Assembly: GCA_019694465.1 (NCBI GenBank)
Contig: JAIBBV010000025.1
Span: forward strand, 1 to 47,591
Source: Oligoflexia bacterium
GTDB lineage: Bacteria; Bdellovibrionota_C; UBA2361; JAFLCA01
Length of the DNA stretch: 47,591 bases
Direction: 5' to 3'
In this document: positions 16,468 to 26,372 of the stretch, piece after piece
How positions within the stretch are numbered: the stretch's first letter is position 1
Layout of the letters: the number at the start of each line of letters is the position of its first letter
Made by a program: the position numbers and the translations under genes
Notes under the pieces: model-generated
What the model saw: only the letters and a program-made list of their open reading frames with translations
Databases searched by the model: none
Told to the model about the DNA's origin: nothing

Positions 16468-19134
16468 ATGCGAATAATATTTACCCTTAGCGTTATACTA
16501 CTGTCTGCATTCGTGTGCCTAAGCCTACCCGCCGCTGCCTATTCGCAAACATGCGCCAGCAATGAACTTGGCGGCGTAGTATTTCAAGACTATGACGCAG
16601 ATGGTTCGCAAGGTACATACGAACCGGGAGAGTCTGGTATCAGTGTACTTGCCTATTCCAGTGCTGGCACTACCCTAGCCAGCACCACTACAGCTAGCGA
16701 CGGTACATATGTACTGACCGGTATAACTTCTGGCACAAGCGTACGAATAGAATTCTCAGGACTGCCAAGTGAGTTCAAATTCGGACCAGCAGCGACATCT
16801 GCGGCTGGAACAGCGGTGCGATTTGCAACAACTGATGGGACCTGCAACATAAATCTCGGATTGTCCTACCCATTTCACTACTGCCAGAGCGATCCACGGG
16901 TGCTTACGCCTCGACATGTCAACGGGGACGGAACACTCAGCGGTAGCTCCAGCACTGAGCAAGCACTCGTCTCCTTTCTAAGCGAAGATGAGGGTCAGCC
17001 ACCAAGCGTGAATGCCGCTTCTCCCAAGCAAGTTGCACTCAACTCAGAAATTGGAGCTACCTGGGGAGTTGCCTATCAACGAGCAAGTCATAGTGTTTTT
17101 GCATCGGCGCTAATGAAACGACACGCGGCCTTTGGTCCGCTTGGTACTGGCGGTATTTATAGAATCGATGTGACAGACGAGGATAATCCAGTTGTAACGA
17201 GTTTCATTGATGTTGACACCCTAGGAATTAGTACCGGCACTGATTCTCATTCTGGGCTGCCTGCCGATATCACAACACCTAATTTCGACGCCGCTGCATA
17301 CGCTGATGTCGGCAAGGTTGGCATTGGGGACCTAGATATATCGGAAGATGACGACACTTTATGGTTCGTCAATCTACATGATCGCACTCTTTACTCGATG
17401 TACATCGGACTTACTCCCAGCACTCCCAGCTCTGCCGATCTTACAGACTTCCCAATACCAGACCCGGGCTGCTCTAATTCCGATTACCGTCCTTGGGGGA
17501 TTGGAATAAATCGTGGCAGAGTATACGTCGGGGTAGTCTGTTCAGCAGAGACCAGCCAGTCGGCAGCTGATTTGCATGCCTACATCCTGCGACTAAAGTC
17601 TGACGGTAGTGGCTTCGACACGGTTCTAGATTTTCCACTCAGCTATACGCGCGGCTCTATTATTCACCCGGCCTTCAATCAGAAACCCGGCCCTGACGAA
17701 TGGCAAGCGTGGACTCAAAACGAAGCTAGCATGGGGCTTGGCTCAGTGAGCAACTTTGATTTTATTGTCTACACCCAGCCAATTTTGATGGATATTGAAT
17801 TTGATATAGACGATTCCATGATTATTGGCTTCGGAGACCGTAGTGGGCATCAGTTAGGACGTTACAATTACCTTCCAACACAAGCGGTCCTCATCAATCC
17901 ACCCAGTGGAGGGGATGTCTTGAGGGCTTGCTCTGTTGGCTCTGGAGTTTGGTCGCTCGAATCGAATGGTACCTGCGGCGGGGTCACCACAGGTGGAGCC
18001 GGCAATTCAGAGGGTCCGGGGGGAGGCGAATACTACTACGAGGATGTTATTGAAGCGGCACCATCCATAAATGCTCACAATGAATTATTTCTTGGAGCCC
18101 TAGCTATGCACTATGGGACTGGAAATGTAATTCAGACAGCGTATGACCCATTTATCTACGAAACTCAAGGCGCCATTACTTCCAGCAATAGCAGCGGCAC
18201 ACGAGTTCGTGGCTATGAGGTCGTCGGTGACTTTTTGGGAAATTTTGGTAAAGCTGCGGGACTGGGAGACCTCGAGTTAATTTGTGACCCTGCGCCGCTA
18301 CAAATTGGCAACAGAGTCTGGATCGACACCGACAAGGACGGAGAACAGGATGCCGGAGAAACTCCTGTCAGCGGGGTAACCGTTAACCTTTACAATAGTG
18401 GTAATACGCTAGTTGCGACTACGACCACTGACAGTTCTGGGGAATATCTGTTCTCAGGTCTGTCTGCTAACACATCGTACTGCATACGGCTCGACAACGC
18501 CTCAGACTATCAGACTGGCGGAGCACTATCACGATATACTCTTACTTCAGCCAACGCGGTCGCCGATCAAAAGGACTCCGATGGGGTGCTGAACAATAGC
18601 TATCCTGAAATATGCCCTACCACTAGCGTGGCTGGTGACAATGTGCACACTTATGACTTCGGTTTTATCACCGCTTGCAGCCAAACTAGTCTACTACCTT
18701 CAGCCCTAATTCTAGATAGCAATGCCCTGGCACTTAGAAATCTAGCTCGCCGAACATTGCGCTACATTAACCAACAGGCTCAAAGACACGGGGGATGTTC
18801 CAGCTTAACTGCTAGCCAGAGGTCCGAACAGCTGAACATCGCCAATTCTAACTATCAATCTTTGTGGACCCGTGTCTGGAGCCTTGGCACAAGTCACTAC
18901 ACCTGCTCTGTGGTACCAAATGCCTGCAGTGAAACCGATATTACCGACACGATCAGTGAGATGCGCACAGAAATTACTAGGCTCTATAATGCTACCTATC
19001 GGGGATTGCGAGGCGCTTGCATGCGCAATAGGCCAACTAGTATCGCCTATTTGCGTTGGGCAAGACACTTTCGTAATCGAGCCTACTACGAGCTGAACAC
19101 CTACCCTAGCAGCCTGCGGGACTGCCAGTTTTAG
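16468..19134 (+). CDS. Secreted protein with SdrD-B-like domains and Cys-rich C terminus
   Basis: ATG codons at 16453 and 16468 are both in frame; GAAAGG sits at the right distance from the second, giving 888 aa. A signal peptide ([17 protein letters not shown], cleavage after about AYSQ) is followed by an SdrD-B-like beta domain ([21 protein letters not shown]). A large central region of about 450 residues has propeller-like strands ([16 protein letters not shown]). A second SdrD-B-like domain follows ([27 protein letters not shown]). The last 150 residues are helical and rich in Cys and Arg. SdrD-B domains are calcium-stabilised stalk modules of surface proteins. No sorting signal is visible. 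Probably a secreted or cell-surface protein; binding partner unknown. Confidence 0.83.
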   Translation: MRIIFTLSVILLSAFVCLSLPAAAYSQTCASNELGGVVFQDYDADGSQGTYEPGESGISVLAYSSAGTTLASTTTASDGTYVLTGITSGTSVRIEFSGLPSEFKFGPAATSAAGTAVRFATTDGTCNINLGLSYPFHYCQSDPRVLTPRHVNGDGTLSGSSSTEQALVSFLSEDEGQPPSVNAASPKQVALNSEIGATWGVAYQRASHSVFASALMKRHAAFGPLGTGGIYRIDVTDEDNPVVTSFIDVDTLGISTGTDSHSGLPADITTPNFDAAAYADVGKVGIGDLDISEDDDTLWFVNLHDRTLYSMYIGLTPSTPSSADLTDFPIPDPGCSNSDYRPWGIGINRGRVYVGVVCSAETSQSAADLHAYILRLKSDGSGFDTVLDFPLSYTRGSIIHPAFNQKPGPDEWQAWTQNEASMGLGSVSNFDFIVYTQPILMDIEFDIDDSMIIGFGDRSGHQLGRYNYLPTQAVLINPPSGGDVLRACSVGSGVWSLESNGTCGGVTTGGAGNSEGPGGGEYYYEDVIEAAPSINAHNELFLGALAMHYGTGNVIQTAYDPFIYETQGAITSSNSSGTRVRGYEVVGDFLGNFGKAAGLGDLELICDPAPLQIGNRVWIDTDKDGEQDAGETPVSGVTVNLYNSGNTLVATTTTDSSGEYLFSGLSANTSYCIRLDNASDYQTGGALSRYTLTSANAVADQKDSDGVLNNSYPEICPTTSVAGDNVHTYDFGFITACSQTSLLPSALILDSNALALRNLARRTLRYINQQAQRHGGCSSLTASQRSEQLNIANSNYQSLWTRVWSLGTSHYTCSVVPNACSETDITDTISEMRTEITRLYNATYRGLRGACMRNRPTSIAYLRWARHFRNRAYYELNTYPSSLRDCQF

Positions 19135-19242
19135 AAGAATATTCCCATAAACTAAGTCCGCCCCTAAGCACGCCTAGCGCGTTATTGGCCATCGGTTCTT
19201 GAATAAAGCAGTAGATGGCCACAATCCCAAAATGTGCTTGCT

Positions 19243-19289
19243 GATATAGCGCTAGAAGTCATTTAACAAATGGCTTCCAGGCCTATATC
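19243..19289. other. Long imperfect hairpin in intergenic region
   Basis: GATATAG at 19243-19249 pairs with CTATATC at 19283-19289. Inside, GCT pairs with GGC (one wobble), and GAAGTCATTT pairs with AAATGGCTTC around the three-base loop AAC (one wobble). The stem spans almost the whole 47 bases. No T-tract follows, so it is not a standard terminator; a structured RNA, protein site or mobile repeat is possible. Confidence 0.5.
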
Positions 19290-19406
19290 GCACTAACGCC
19301 ATTTGGCAGCTCCGCGTAGCTAATGCAGTGGAAATTACACTTTGCCTTTTTTTCTTGCACAGCTGAAAATGCCCTCTAAGCATATTACTAAAAGTTGGAC
19401 CAACTT

Positions 19407-22400
19407 ATGCCTCTTACTTCCCGCCTGTTAGTACAATTATTTTTGCTCCTACTCGCATTTGCCCCGGTTTCACTACGAGCACAGGAACAGCCAGTATCTG
19501 GGATGCCCAGCGAACTCCAACCGTGGGTAGAATGGGTACGAGCCGGAAATCCAGAATGGAGATGCGCTCGCAGTTCCGGTGCTCCAGTCTGCGTATGGCC
19601 TGGCGTAGTTGAACTTGCCCTACGCCAGAAAAGCGCCGATTTAAGTCTGCGAGTCGAGGTACTAAAGGAAAGTTGGCTTCCCCTGCCCGCCTCGGAACTA
19701 ATCTCTCCTTCGGCGATTACTGTTACCAATAGTACCGGAGCTAAACTAGATAGCGTTGTCGCTTCAGAGCCGCAGGCAGTAGAAATTAAATTGCCTGAAG
19801 GCAGCTACATTGTGCAGGCACACTATGCCTGGGACAAGTTACCACCAGAATTCCCAATCCCAGCTGAGTACGGTTACGTGAACCTCAAATTTCTAGACGG
19901 CCTTGCTACCTTACACGCCAAGCGCTCTGAAAGAGGAATAGCATTTGAGGCTGCTACTGAAGCGCCTGCCACCCAAAGTGCCTCTTTGTCGGTATTTCGG
20001 CGTCTTAATGACGGATCACCAGTACGCCTTGAAACACGCTTGCGACTTCAGGTATCTGGTCGCGCTCGCCCACTTGACCTTGGCAATGTCCTGCCCCAGC
20101 ACTTCACACCGGTAGAAATTTCATCGCCACTACCTGCTTTCCTGTCACCTGACGGAAAATTAGCGGTGCAGGTTGTAAGTGGAGATTTCGAAATTTCTGT
20201 TTTAGCTGTAGCTCAGCAACCTTTATCAGCAATTGTAGCTTCACCGCTCACGGCAATTTGGCCAAAAGAGGAAATCTGGGCCTGGCAACCACTGCCAACT
20301 TTCAGATCTGTTGAAATTATCAATGCCAATACCATACAGGCAGAAACCACAGGCATGCCGAGTGAATGGCTAGGCGCCGCTACCTACGTAATTCCAAAGG
20401 GCCAAGGAATTACGCTTAAGGAGTTACGCCGTGGTGAACAAGCTCCCCCGCCCAATGAAATTACGCTTTCGCGAGAGTTGTGGCCTAACTTCGACGGCTC
20501 TGGTTTCACCGTGCGTGACCGTCTTGAGGGGCGATTCATGCAAGGCGAGCGACTCAACGCATTGCCTGACACTAAGCTGGGCCGCGCCGATCAAAACGGC
20601 CATCAACTACTCATTACAAGCGATCCGCAGAGTGGGTTGCATGGCATAGAGCTGCGCGAAACAAACCTAAAAATGGAGGCAGTTTCAAACCTGTCAGGGA
20701 TTTCGTCAATTTCTGCAGTCGGCTGGGATACCAGCGTAAATTCACTATCCATACTTCTACACCTTCCTCCACTTTGGCGCCTAATAGCAGTCTCAGGCGG
20801 CTCAGCCCCGAGTAGCTGGTTTGAATCGTGGTCCTTGCTGCACCTGTTCCTAGGCATTGTAATGGTAGTTGTTGCAAATTTGCTGCTAGGGCGTGGCGTA
20901 GCTTTACTTTTAGGTGCAGCGCTGTTTCTAAATCACGGGGAGTTCATGGCTCCGCGTATGCTGTTTGTGCACCTCTTGCTGCTGATTGCCTGGAGATCCT
21001 TTATTGAAGACAAGCAGTCATTCTGGGGGCAGCTTTGCAACAACGTGCTGGTAGTAACTCTACTAGCGTGGTCTTTGCAGGGGCTAGCATTCCTTAAACT
21101 CCAATTCACTCAAGCTCTATTCCCGCAGCTAGAAGCCGGCACACGTTATCGCACCGTTCTTCAACACATTCTATCAGCACTTGAAGAGCATCTTATGGCC
21201 TGGCCGGTGTTGTTGCTCTTGATAGTAGTAGCAGCAGTGGCTATACGCTATCTGCGTAAGGCTAGCAGTGCGCTTGGCTTTTTGGGCCGACTCCTAGTTG
21301 TAGGCGTTTGCGCCAGCATTATTTTGCCACTAAGCGCTTCGTTGCTAGCGGGCATTTCATGGCTAGGCGGCTCAAGTAATTACTACTCCGCATATCAAGG
21401 TAGTAGTTACGATGGCATGCTTGAGGCACCCTCAAGTGCCCCGCTGCGTTTCAAGAGCTATGCGGGAAAAATTGAGGCTGCCGATCTTGAACAACAAACT
21501 TTCACTTATCAAGATAAGGCATTAGCCTCAGGCCCGGCACTTCCGACTTGGTCGTGGCGCCATCATCAAATACAAGTTCCTACTCCAGCGCTACCGACAC
21601 ATCAAATATCATTCGTTCTCTTTTCACCTATGCTTAATCAGGCACTTAGCTTGTTGCGATCGCTTATCATGATCTTGCTACTACTGGCCGTTCCCAGAAA
21701 ACTTGGATTCCGCTTTTCTATGCCCACACCGGCGCTAGGAACTGCTGCAGCATTCTTATTTCTATTGCCCAATGCAGCTTGGGCAGACTTTCCACGTGAA
21801 AGTCTGCTTAAGGAGCTACAGCAACGCATTCTTAGCACACACTGTCAGCGTGAACGCTGCGCCAGCATTGAACGCTTGAATCTTAATTTGAGCGACGAAA
21901 GATTTAGACTAGAAATTGATGTAAATAGCGAAGGAAAGGCAGCGATCGCTCTACCAGGGCCGTTGGAAGTATTTCCTCCATCTAGCGTTCAGCTCAACGG
22001 AAAGGACACCGCCGCTCTTCGTAGAGTAGCTGCCGGAATGCTAGAGGTTCAAACACCTGCTGGGAAAAGTGCGCTTGTTGTAGAAGGCAAGCTCGGTCAC
22101 GCTGATGCATTTTCCGTTCAATTTATTGATCGCCCCTTGAGTATGTCAGTGAATGCTCCGCTCTGGCTAGTTGAAGGATTACAGGCCGGTGGTGTCGTAA
22201 CTGACTCCCTGCGCCTTACAAGAAGGGACAAGCCAGGCGCCAACACCACGGTCGAGCAGCCAGAACACGGCAGCTCCAACCTCCCATTGTGGTTAGTCGT
22301 AGAGCGGCAGCTGATGCTACATGATCAGTTTCGCGTAATTACCAGCGTGCGCCGCATCGGAAACACTCGCGAACCATACCACGCTCGTATACCTATGCTA

Positions 22401-23606
22401 CCTGGAGAACAAGTCACTTCTGAGCAAGTAAGCGTTGAGAATGAGCAGGTATTAGTGTCATTCGCAGCCGGAGCAGAAAGCGTCCAGTATATGAGCAGTA
22501 TGCCATTTCAAGCTGAGCTACAGTTGCGCGCAAGCAACACAGACAGACTTTCTGAAGAATGGCGTATCCAGTGTAGCACTGTCTTAGCTTGCTCATACGA
22601 GGGGTTAACCCCCACCTCGTCAGCTATGGGAGTCTCTCGCATGCTGACCTGGAATCCCTTCCCGGCTGAAGAAGTTAAGTTACATGCAACCGCGCTTAGC
22701 TCCGTTTCTGGGGAACATATTACCGTGGACAGTTTGACGCATGAGCTGCATTGGGGAACAGGTATCGCTGAGGGCGTAGTAACAACTGCCCTACGCCTTA
22801 CGGAACAAAGCCAGTTCTCACTTGGCTTACCAGCCGAGGCGCAACTTGTGAAGGCGCAGCTTGATAATGGCAACGCTGCGTACACAGTTGTGGGAAGCCA
22901 AGTCTCGCTGCTTATGAGCCCAGGGGCTCATAACCTCGAACTTCGTTACCGTGTCCCATTTAGTCCTGGATTTAAGGAGTCAACCCCCGCGTTAAGCATC
23001 AATACAGTTGGCCATAATGTAACCACGCGCATCCTCCCATCCTCCGATCGTTGGCTGCTTTGGACATCGTCTGATGGTTGGGGCCCAAGCGTGCTGTTCT
23101 GGTCAAAGCTGTTAGTTGTGTTGTTCATCTGCCTGGCGCTGCATAGGGCTGGACTGCTCAATGGAAGTCGTGTGGGAGCTGGCCTGCTAGGCATTGGACT
23201 GGCAAGCCTACCAATGCTTTGGGTAGGTGTACCTATTATCTGGCTCGTGTTGGTGCACCGCAGCGACCTTTACGCTAAGCTCACAAAGAATGCTAACGCG
23301 CGCTTACGAGCTGGTATTCTAATTGTCGCTACAGTTCTTGGAGCGAACTTCCTTTACCACATTGTAGAAATGGGCTTGGTACTAGAGCCACCAATGCTTG
23401 TAGTTGGAAATCAATCGACTAGCTCAAAACTGCAGTGGCTGTTTGACCACACAGGCACGGCTATACCCCAACCTTGGCTGATTTCACTTCCACTCTGGGC
23501 TTGGAGGGCTTTCGCTATTGTTTGGGCCACCTGGCTAGTGCTCGCATTCGTTACTTGGCTCAGGGCAAGTGCCAGGGCCATAAAAGCGGCTTACACGGCA
23601 GAATGA
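19407..23606 (+). CDS. Very large membrane-anchored protein of unknown function
   Basis: A TTG at 19395 is also in frame, but the ATG at 19407 starts the signal peptide neatly (MPLTSRLLVQLFLLLLAFAP, cleavage near RAQ), giving 1,399 aa. An exported beta-rich region of about 460 residues is followed by a block of roughly seven hydrophobic helices (about 475-780), including VMVVVANLLLG and LLLLIVVAAVAIRYL. A second exported beta-rich region follows (about 790-1220), starting with DFPRESLLKELQQR and a short CQRERC, then a final set of four or five helices. This two-fold exported-domain/membrane-block layout suggests a scaffold or transport component. I recognise no family. It lies between the SdrD-B-like protein and flagellin genes in the same direction, with gaps too large for tight coupling. 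Confidence 0.78.
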   Translation: MPLTSRLLVQLFLLLLAFAPVSLRAQEQPVSGMPSELQPWVEWVRAGNPEWRCARSSGAPVCVWPGVVELALRQKSADLSLRVEVLKESWLPLPASELISPSAITVTNSTGAKLDSVVASEPQAVEIKLPEGSYIVQAHYAWDKLPPEFPIPAEYGYVNLKFLDGLATLHAKRSERGIAFEAATEAPATQSASLSVFRRLNDGSPVRLETRLRLQVSGRARPLDLGNVLPQHFTPVEISSPLPAFLSPDGKLAVQVVSGDFEISVLAVAQQPLSAIVASPLTAIWPKEEIWAWQPLPTFRSVEIINANTIQAETTGMPSEWLGAATYVIPKGQGITLKELRRGEQAPPPNEITLSRELWPNFDGSGFTVRDRLEGRFMQGERLNALPDTKLGRADQNGHQLLITSDPQSGLHGIELRETNLKMEAVSNLSGISSISAVGWDTSVNSLSILLHLPPLWRLIAVSGGSAPSSWFESWSLLHLFLGIVMVVVANLLLGRGVALLLGAALFLNHGEFMAPRMLFVHLLLLIAWRSFIEDKQSFWGQLCNNVLVVTLLAWSLQGLAFLKLQFTQALFPQLEAGTRYRTVLQHILSALEEHLMAWPVLLLLIVVAAVAIRYLRKASSALGFLGRLLVVGVCASIILPLSASLLAGISWLGGSSNYYSAYQGSSYDGMLEAPSSAPLRFKSYAGKIEAADLEQQTFTYQDKALASGPALPTWSWRHHQIQVPTPALPTHQISFVLFSPMLNQALSLLRSLIMILLLLAVPRKLGFRFSMPTPALGTAAAFLFLLPNAAWADFPRESLLKELQQRILSTHCQRERCASIERLNLNLSDERFRLEIDVNSEGKAAIALPGPLEVFPPSSVQLNGKDTAALRRVAAGMLEVQTPAGKSALVVEGKLGHADAFSVQFIDRPLSMSVNAPLWLVEGLQAGGVVTDSLRLTRRDKPGANTTVEQPEHGSSNLPLWLVVERQLMLHDQFRVITSVRRIGNTREPYHARIPMLPGEQVTSEQVSVENEQVLVSFAAGAESVQYMSSMPFQAELQLRASNTDRLSEEWRIQCSTVLACSYEGLTPTSSAMGVSRMLTWNPFPAEEVKLHATALSSVSGEHITVDSLTHELHWGTGIAEGVVTTALRLTEQSQFSLGLPAEAQLVKAQLDNGNAAYTVVGSQVSLLMSPGAHNLELRYRVPFSPGFKESTPALSINTVGHNVTTRILPSSDRWLLWTSSDGWGPSVLFWSKLLVVLFICLALHRAGLLNGSRVGAGLLGIGLASLPMLWVGVPIIWLVLVHRSDLYAKLTKNANARLRAGILIVATVLGANFLYHIVEMGLVLEPPMLVVGNQSTSSKLQWLFDHTGTAIPQPWLISLPLWAWRAFAIVWATWLVLAFVTWLRASARAIKAAYTAE

Positions 23607-23734
23607 CGTACTTAGTGGCCAGTAAATAGGGCTAAGTTGTTGATTCTACATAGAAGATTATAGCCACCAAATCTACCAAACACTAGTTGTTACGCCGACT
23701 TCCCCAATGTGGAAAAGTAGGATGGTGGCAAGGA

Positions 23735-25588
23735 ATGCCGATTAATTTCAATACAGGCATCTATGCTGCGGGCGCGTTGCGTGCGCTCGATAGCGCCTCT
23801 GCGCGCCTAGCGCGGAGCTACGAGCGCCTCTCCTCCGGTATGCGCATTAATCGCGCCTCTGACGACGCTGGTGGCCTGGCAGTCGCATCTAGCTTAAACG
23901 TAGAGAACCGTGTCCTCAATCGCGCCAATAGAAATATAAGTGACGGTATATCGAGCCTACAGCAGCTCGACTCCACTTACGGCGCAGCTTCCTCACTACT
24001 ACAGCGCATGGGAGAGCTTGCCACACAGAGCGCTAACGGCTCGCTTAGCTTGAGTCAGCGTAGCTCTCTAAACCTTGAGTACCAGCAATTAGATGCTGAA
24101 ATCAGGCGCCTTGCAAAACAAACTACCTTCAACGGAATCCAGCTCGCAGATGGCAAGCAATCAGCGCGCGCCGCCACGGCACTATCAAGCACATCTCCAT
24201 CCAGTATCTTAGGAGTTTCAAGTGATGGCAGAGTTATTACCTACATCGCAAGCTCACGCATCGAGCAGTATGATACAACTACTGGCACTACAACTGCGCT
24301 GACCGGCACGCTAAGCGGATCGATCACAGGCAAAGCCGTAGCGGGAGGTAATATTGTGGTATTTACCAGCACCTCCGACCTTACTGGACAAAATTCCAGT
24401 AATAAGAATCAAATTTTTATGATCGATCGGGCGAATGGGACAACCCGTCAGCTTACATCGAATACCAATTCAGGGCTGTCCTACGCCATCGGAGCGGTAA
24501 GCGACGAGGGGAACTCAATCCTCTATTCAACCTATGCATCGCTAACAATGAGTTACTACGTCTATCAGAGCCAAACATCTACTAGCACTCTTATTACAGC
24601 GACCCCGGCTCCGGGAACTGTTGTATGGAATTTTAGCTCTGATGGAGCATACCTGGCCGGAATGGCCGACCTAACAGGTGACGGTCAATCGGAAGTATAT
24701 CGCTACAGGGTTGGGCAACCGGCGTCCAATTTTCAAAAGCTCACGGATTTCCTGGGCTCAGGCATTGGAGCACCGGTGGACACCGAAGTGGCGGTCGGCA
24801 ACAACGGTACCATTTACTTCTTTTCGCCTGGTAACATAAACGGCTTAAATTCGACCGGCAGTAATCAATTATTCTCCCTTGATACCAGCGGGACGTATCG
24901 CAAACTAGGAACAGCATCGACGAATACCACCCCGTACCAACTGCGCGTCGTGCCAGATGGGTCTGCAGTTGTCTTCCTTAGCGCAGCCAACTATGGATCT
25001 AACTCTAGCGGAGTCACACAGCTTTTCCGCTATGAATTCAGCGATAATAGCATCAATCAAAAAACTAATTACACTAGCAATACATTGGGAAGTGCTACTG
25101 GCGGCGCAATTTCAACGGATGGCAATTCAATTGTGTACTCGTCGTCTGGACTGAAGCAAATCGATCTCAGCCCAGAGCGCTATGATCTATCGATCGATCT
25201 GGGCATACGTGGTAGCAACGGCTCAATTACTGCCCTCCTAGATGCCATTAATGGCAGTCTACGAGGATTAGGGGCAACTCGCATTGGATACCAAGCCTCG
25301 GCTAAGGGAGCAATTGACCTAGTTAATCGAAATCTCGATCAACTAGGCGTAGCTAGAGGAAATCTGGGTGCCTACCTAAGTCGACTTGAAGCGGCACAAT
25401 CTCTTATTGCAAACCGTGCCGAGGAAGGCGAAGCGGCCCGCAGTAGAATCACCGATGCCGATCTGGCACAAGAAACAGCCAACGCTTTACGTGAATCGAT
25501 CCTACGTCAGACAAGTTCCGCCATGCTGGCACAGGCCAATGGATCATCCCAAATTGCGCTGCAACTGTTAATAGGCGCGACAGGCTAA
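23735..25588 (+). CDS. fliC: Flagellin with a beta-propeller-like variable domain
   Basis: The frame opens at a TTG at 23687, but flagellin similarity begins at the ATG at 23735 (MPINFNTGIYAAGALRAL), giving 617 aa. Residues 1-142 are the classical D0/D1 helices (LSSGMRINRASDDAGGLAVA, ending TTFNGIQLADG). Residues about 508-617 are the C-terminal D1/D0 helices (SRITDADLAQETANALRE, AMLAQANGSSQIALQLL). Between them, about 155-478 carry six full and one short repeats of the TolB/PD40-like pattern S-x-D-G-x-x-(I/V)-x-(Y/F)-x-S ... (I/V)-x-x-x-D ... L-T, consistent with a seven-bladed propeller. Flagellin is exported through the flagellar type III apparatus and polymerises into the filament; the insert would face outward. 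No clear sigma-28 or sigma-54 promoter was found upstream. Confidence 0.9.
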   Translation: MPINFNTGIYAAGALRALDSASARLARSYERLSSGMRINRASDDAGGLAVASSLNVENRVLNRANRNISDGISSLQQLDSTYGAASSLLQRMGELATQSANGSLSLSQRSSLNLEYQQLDAEIRRLAKQTTFNGIQLADGKQSARAATALSSTSPSSILGVSSDGRVITYIASSRIEQYDTTTGTTTALTGTLSGSITGKAVAGGNIVVFTSTSDLTGQNSSNKNQIFMIDRANGTTRQLTSNTNSGLSYAIGAVSDEGNSILYSTYASLTMSYYVYQSQTSTSTLITATPAPGTVVWNFSSDGAYLAGMADLTGDGQSEVYRYRVGQPASNFQKLTDFLGSGIGAPVDTEVAVGNNGTIYFFSPGNINGLNSTGSNQLFSLDTSGTYRKLGTASTNTTPYQLRVVPDGSAVVFLSAANYGSNSSGVTQLFRYEFSDNSINQKTNYTSNTLGSATGGAISTDGNSIVYSSSGLKQIDLSPERYDLSIDLGIRGSNGSITALLDAINGSLRGLGATRIGYQASAKGAIDLVNRNLDQLGVARGNLGAYLSRLEAAQSLIANRAEEGEAARSRITDADLAQETANALRESILRQTSSAMLAQANGSSQIALQLLIGATG

Positions 25589-25696
25589 AGTCAGTAGTCT
25601 AGAAAGCTAGAGCCGGTCTCGTCGATACTGCATATTAGGCCCTGATTGTGTGGCGGGCCAAGCTCTCCGTATCTTTTTGTCGCGCGCATATGATAA

Positions 25697-25735
25697 GAGG
25701 GCATCCAGAAATTGATAGACTCTCCGGATGCCCTC
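25697..25735. terminator. Hairpin between convergent genes
   Basis: GAGGGCATCC (25697-25706) pairs perfectly with GGATGCCCTC (25726-25735) around a 19-base loop. It lies between the convergent flagellin and thrombospondin-repeat genes and could end both transcripts, although neither side has a T-tract. Confidence 0.5.
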
Positions 25736-25757
25736 AATCACGATTTAGAAACTAGCT

Positions 25758-26372
25758 CTAATCGCAGTTAGAGGCTTTCTTTATCTCGTCAGCAACGTTA
25801 GCATCACCAACTTTGTGTCCTTCGATCCTTACACAGTCATTAATGGCGAAGTCCTCGATCGAGATCTGATCTCCATCTTTATTCTCAAACTTTGTGGCCT
25901 CCACTATGCTAAAGCCACTGCTCGGAATTTCAATGTGTGAGGAATCAATAGCAGTAATTCTACCCTTAGCTGGATCCAGCTCATCAGCATCGCCATTACC
26001 ATCGCCATCAGAATCTGGATTGGTAGGATCTTTGCCGTCAGCTAGCTCATCTCCATCGTCGAGACCGTCATGATCCGAGTCGGCATCACAAGCATCGCCG
26101 CCAATTCCTTTGTCAACAATGTCAGGCAGACCATCATCATCTGAATCTGCCATCTTTAACTTTTTAACCTTGGCGATTAGGGCGTCGATTTGCGCCGGTG
26201 ATAATTTTTTTAGCACTTTTGCCAACTGATCCGTCAATTGATCGATTTGCTTGAGGCGTGCCGCCGCAAAATTCAACTTGGCTTTTGAATCAGCTAATGC
26301 GCTCTGAGCAGGCACATTGGCGATAGAGGTAGCGACTAGAGCGGCTAATAGTATCGGGGTGAGGCGTTTCAT
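25758..26372 (-). CDS. Secreted thrombospondin type 3 repeat protein with DUF5666-like domain
   Basis: The product is 204 aa; the ATG is preceded by AGGAG at nine bases. A signal peptide (MKRLTPILLAALVATSIA, cleavage near SALA) leads to a helical, Lys-rich segment (about 30-72, possibly coiled coil). Calcium-binding repeats of thrombospondin-3 type follow at about 73-130 (DSDDDGLPDIVD, DADSDHDGLDDGDE, NPDSDGDGNGDADE). The last 70 residues (RITAIDSSHIEI, CVRIEGHKVG) look like a DUF5666 beta-barrel. Two Cys are likely to be disulfide-bonded (one in the repeats, others near the end). A strong sigma-54 promoter lies 32 nt upstream of the leader end. Likely a periplasmic or extracellular calcium-binding protein. 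Confidence 0.85.
   Translation of the reverse strand: MKRLTPILLAALVATSIANVPAQSALADSKAKLNFAAARLKQIDQLTDQLAKVLKKLSPAQIDALIAKVKKLKMADSDDDGLPDIVDKGIGGDACDADSDHDGLDDGDELADGKDPTNPDSDGDGNGDADELDPAKGRITAIDSSHIEIPSSGFSIVEATKFENKDGDQISIEDFAINDCVRIEGHKVGDANVADEIKKASNCD

Noticed and set aside
23687..23734. TTG-initiated N-terminal extension of flagellin
   Set aside because: Flagellins begin with the conserved M-x-I-N-x-N segment encoded from 23735; the extension has no similarity to it.
23734..23745. Sigma-28-like GCCGATTA at the flagellin start
   Set aside because: It lies at and beyond the ATG, so it could not start a full-length message.
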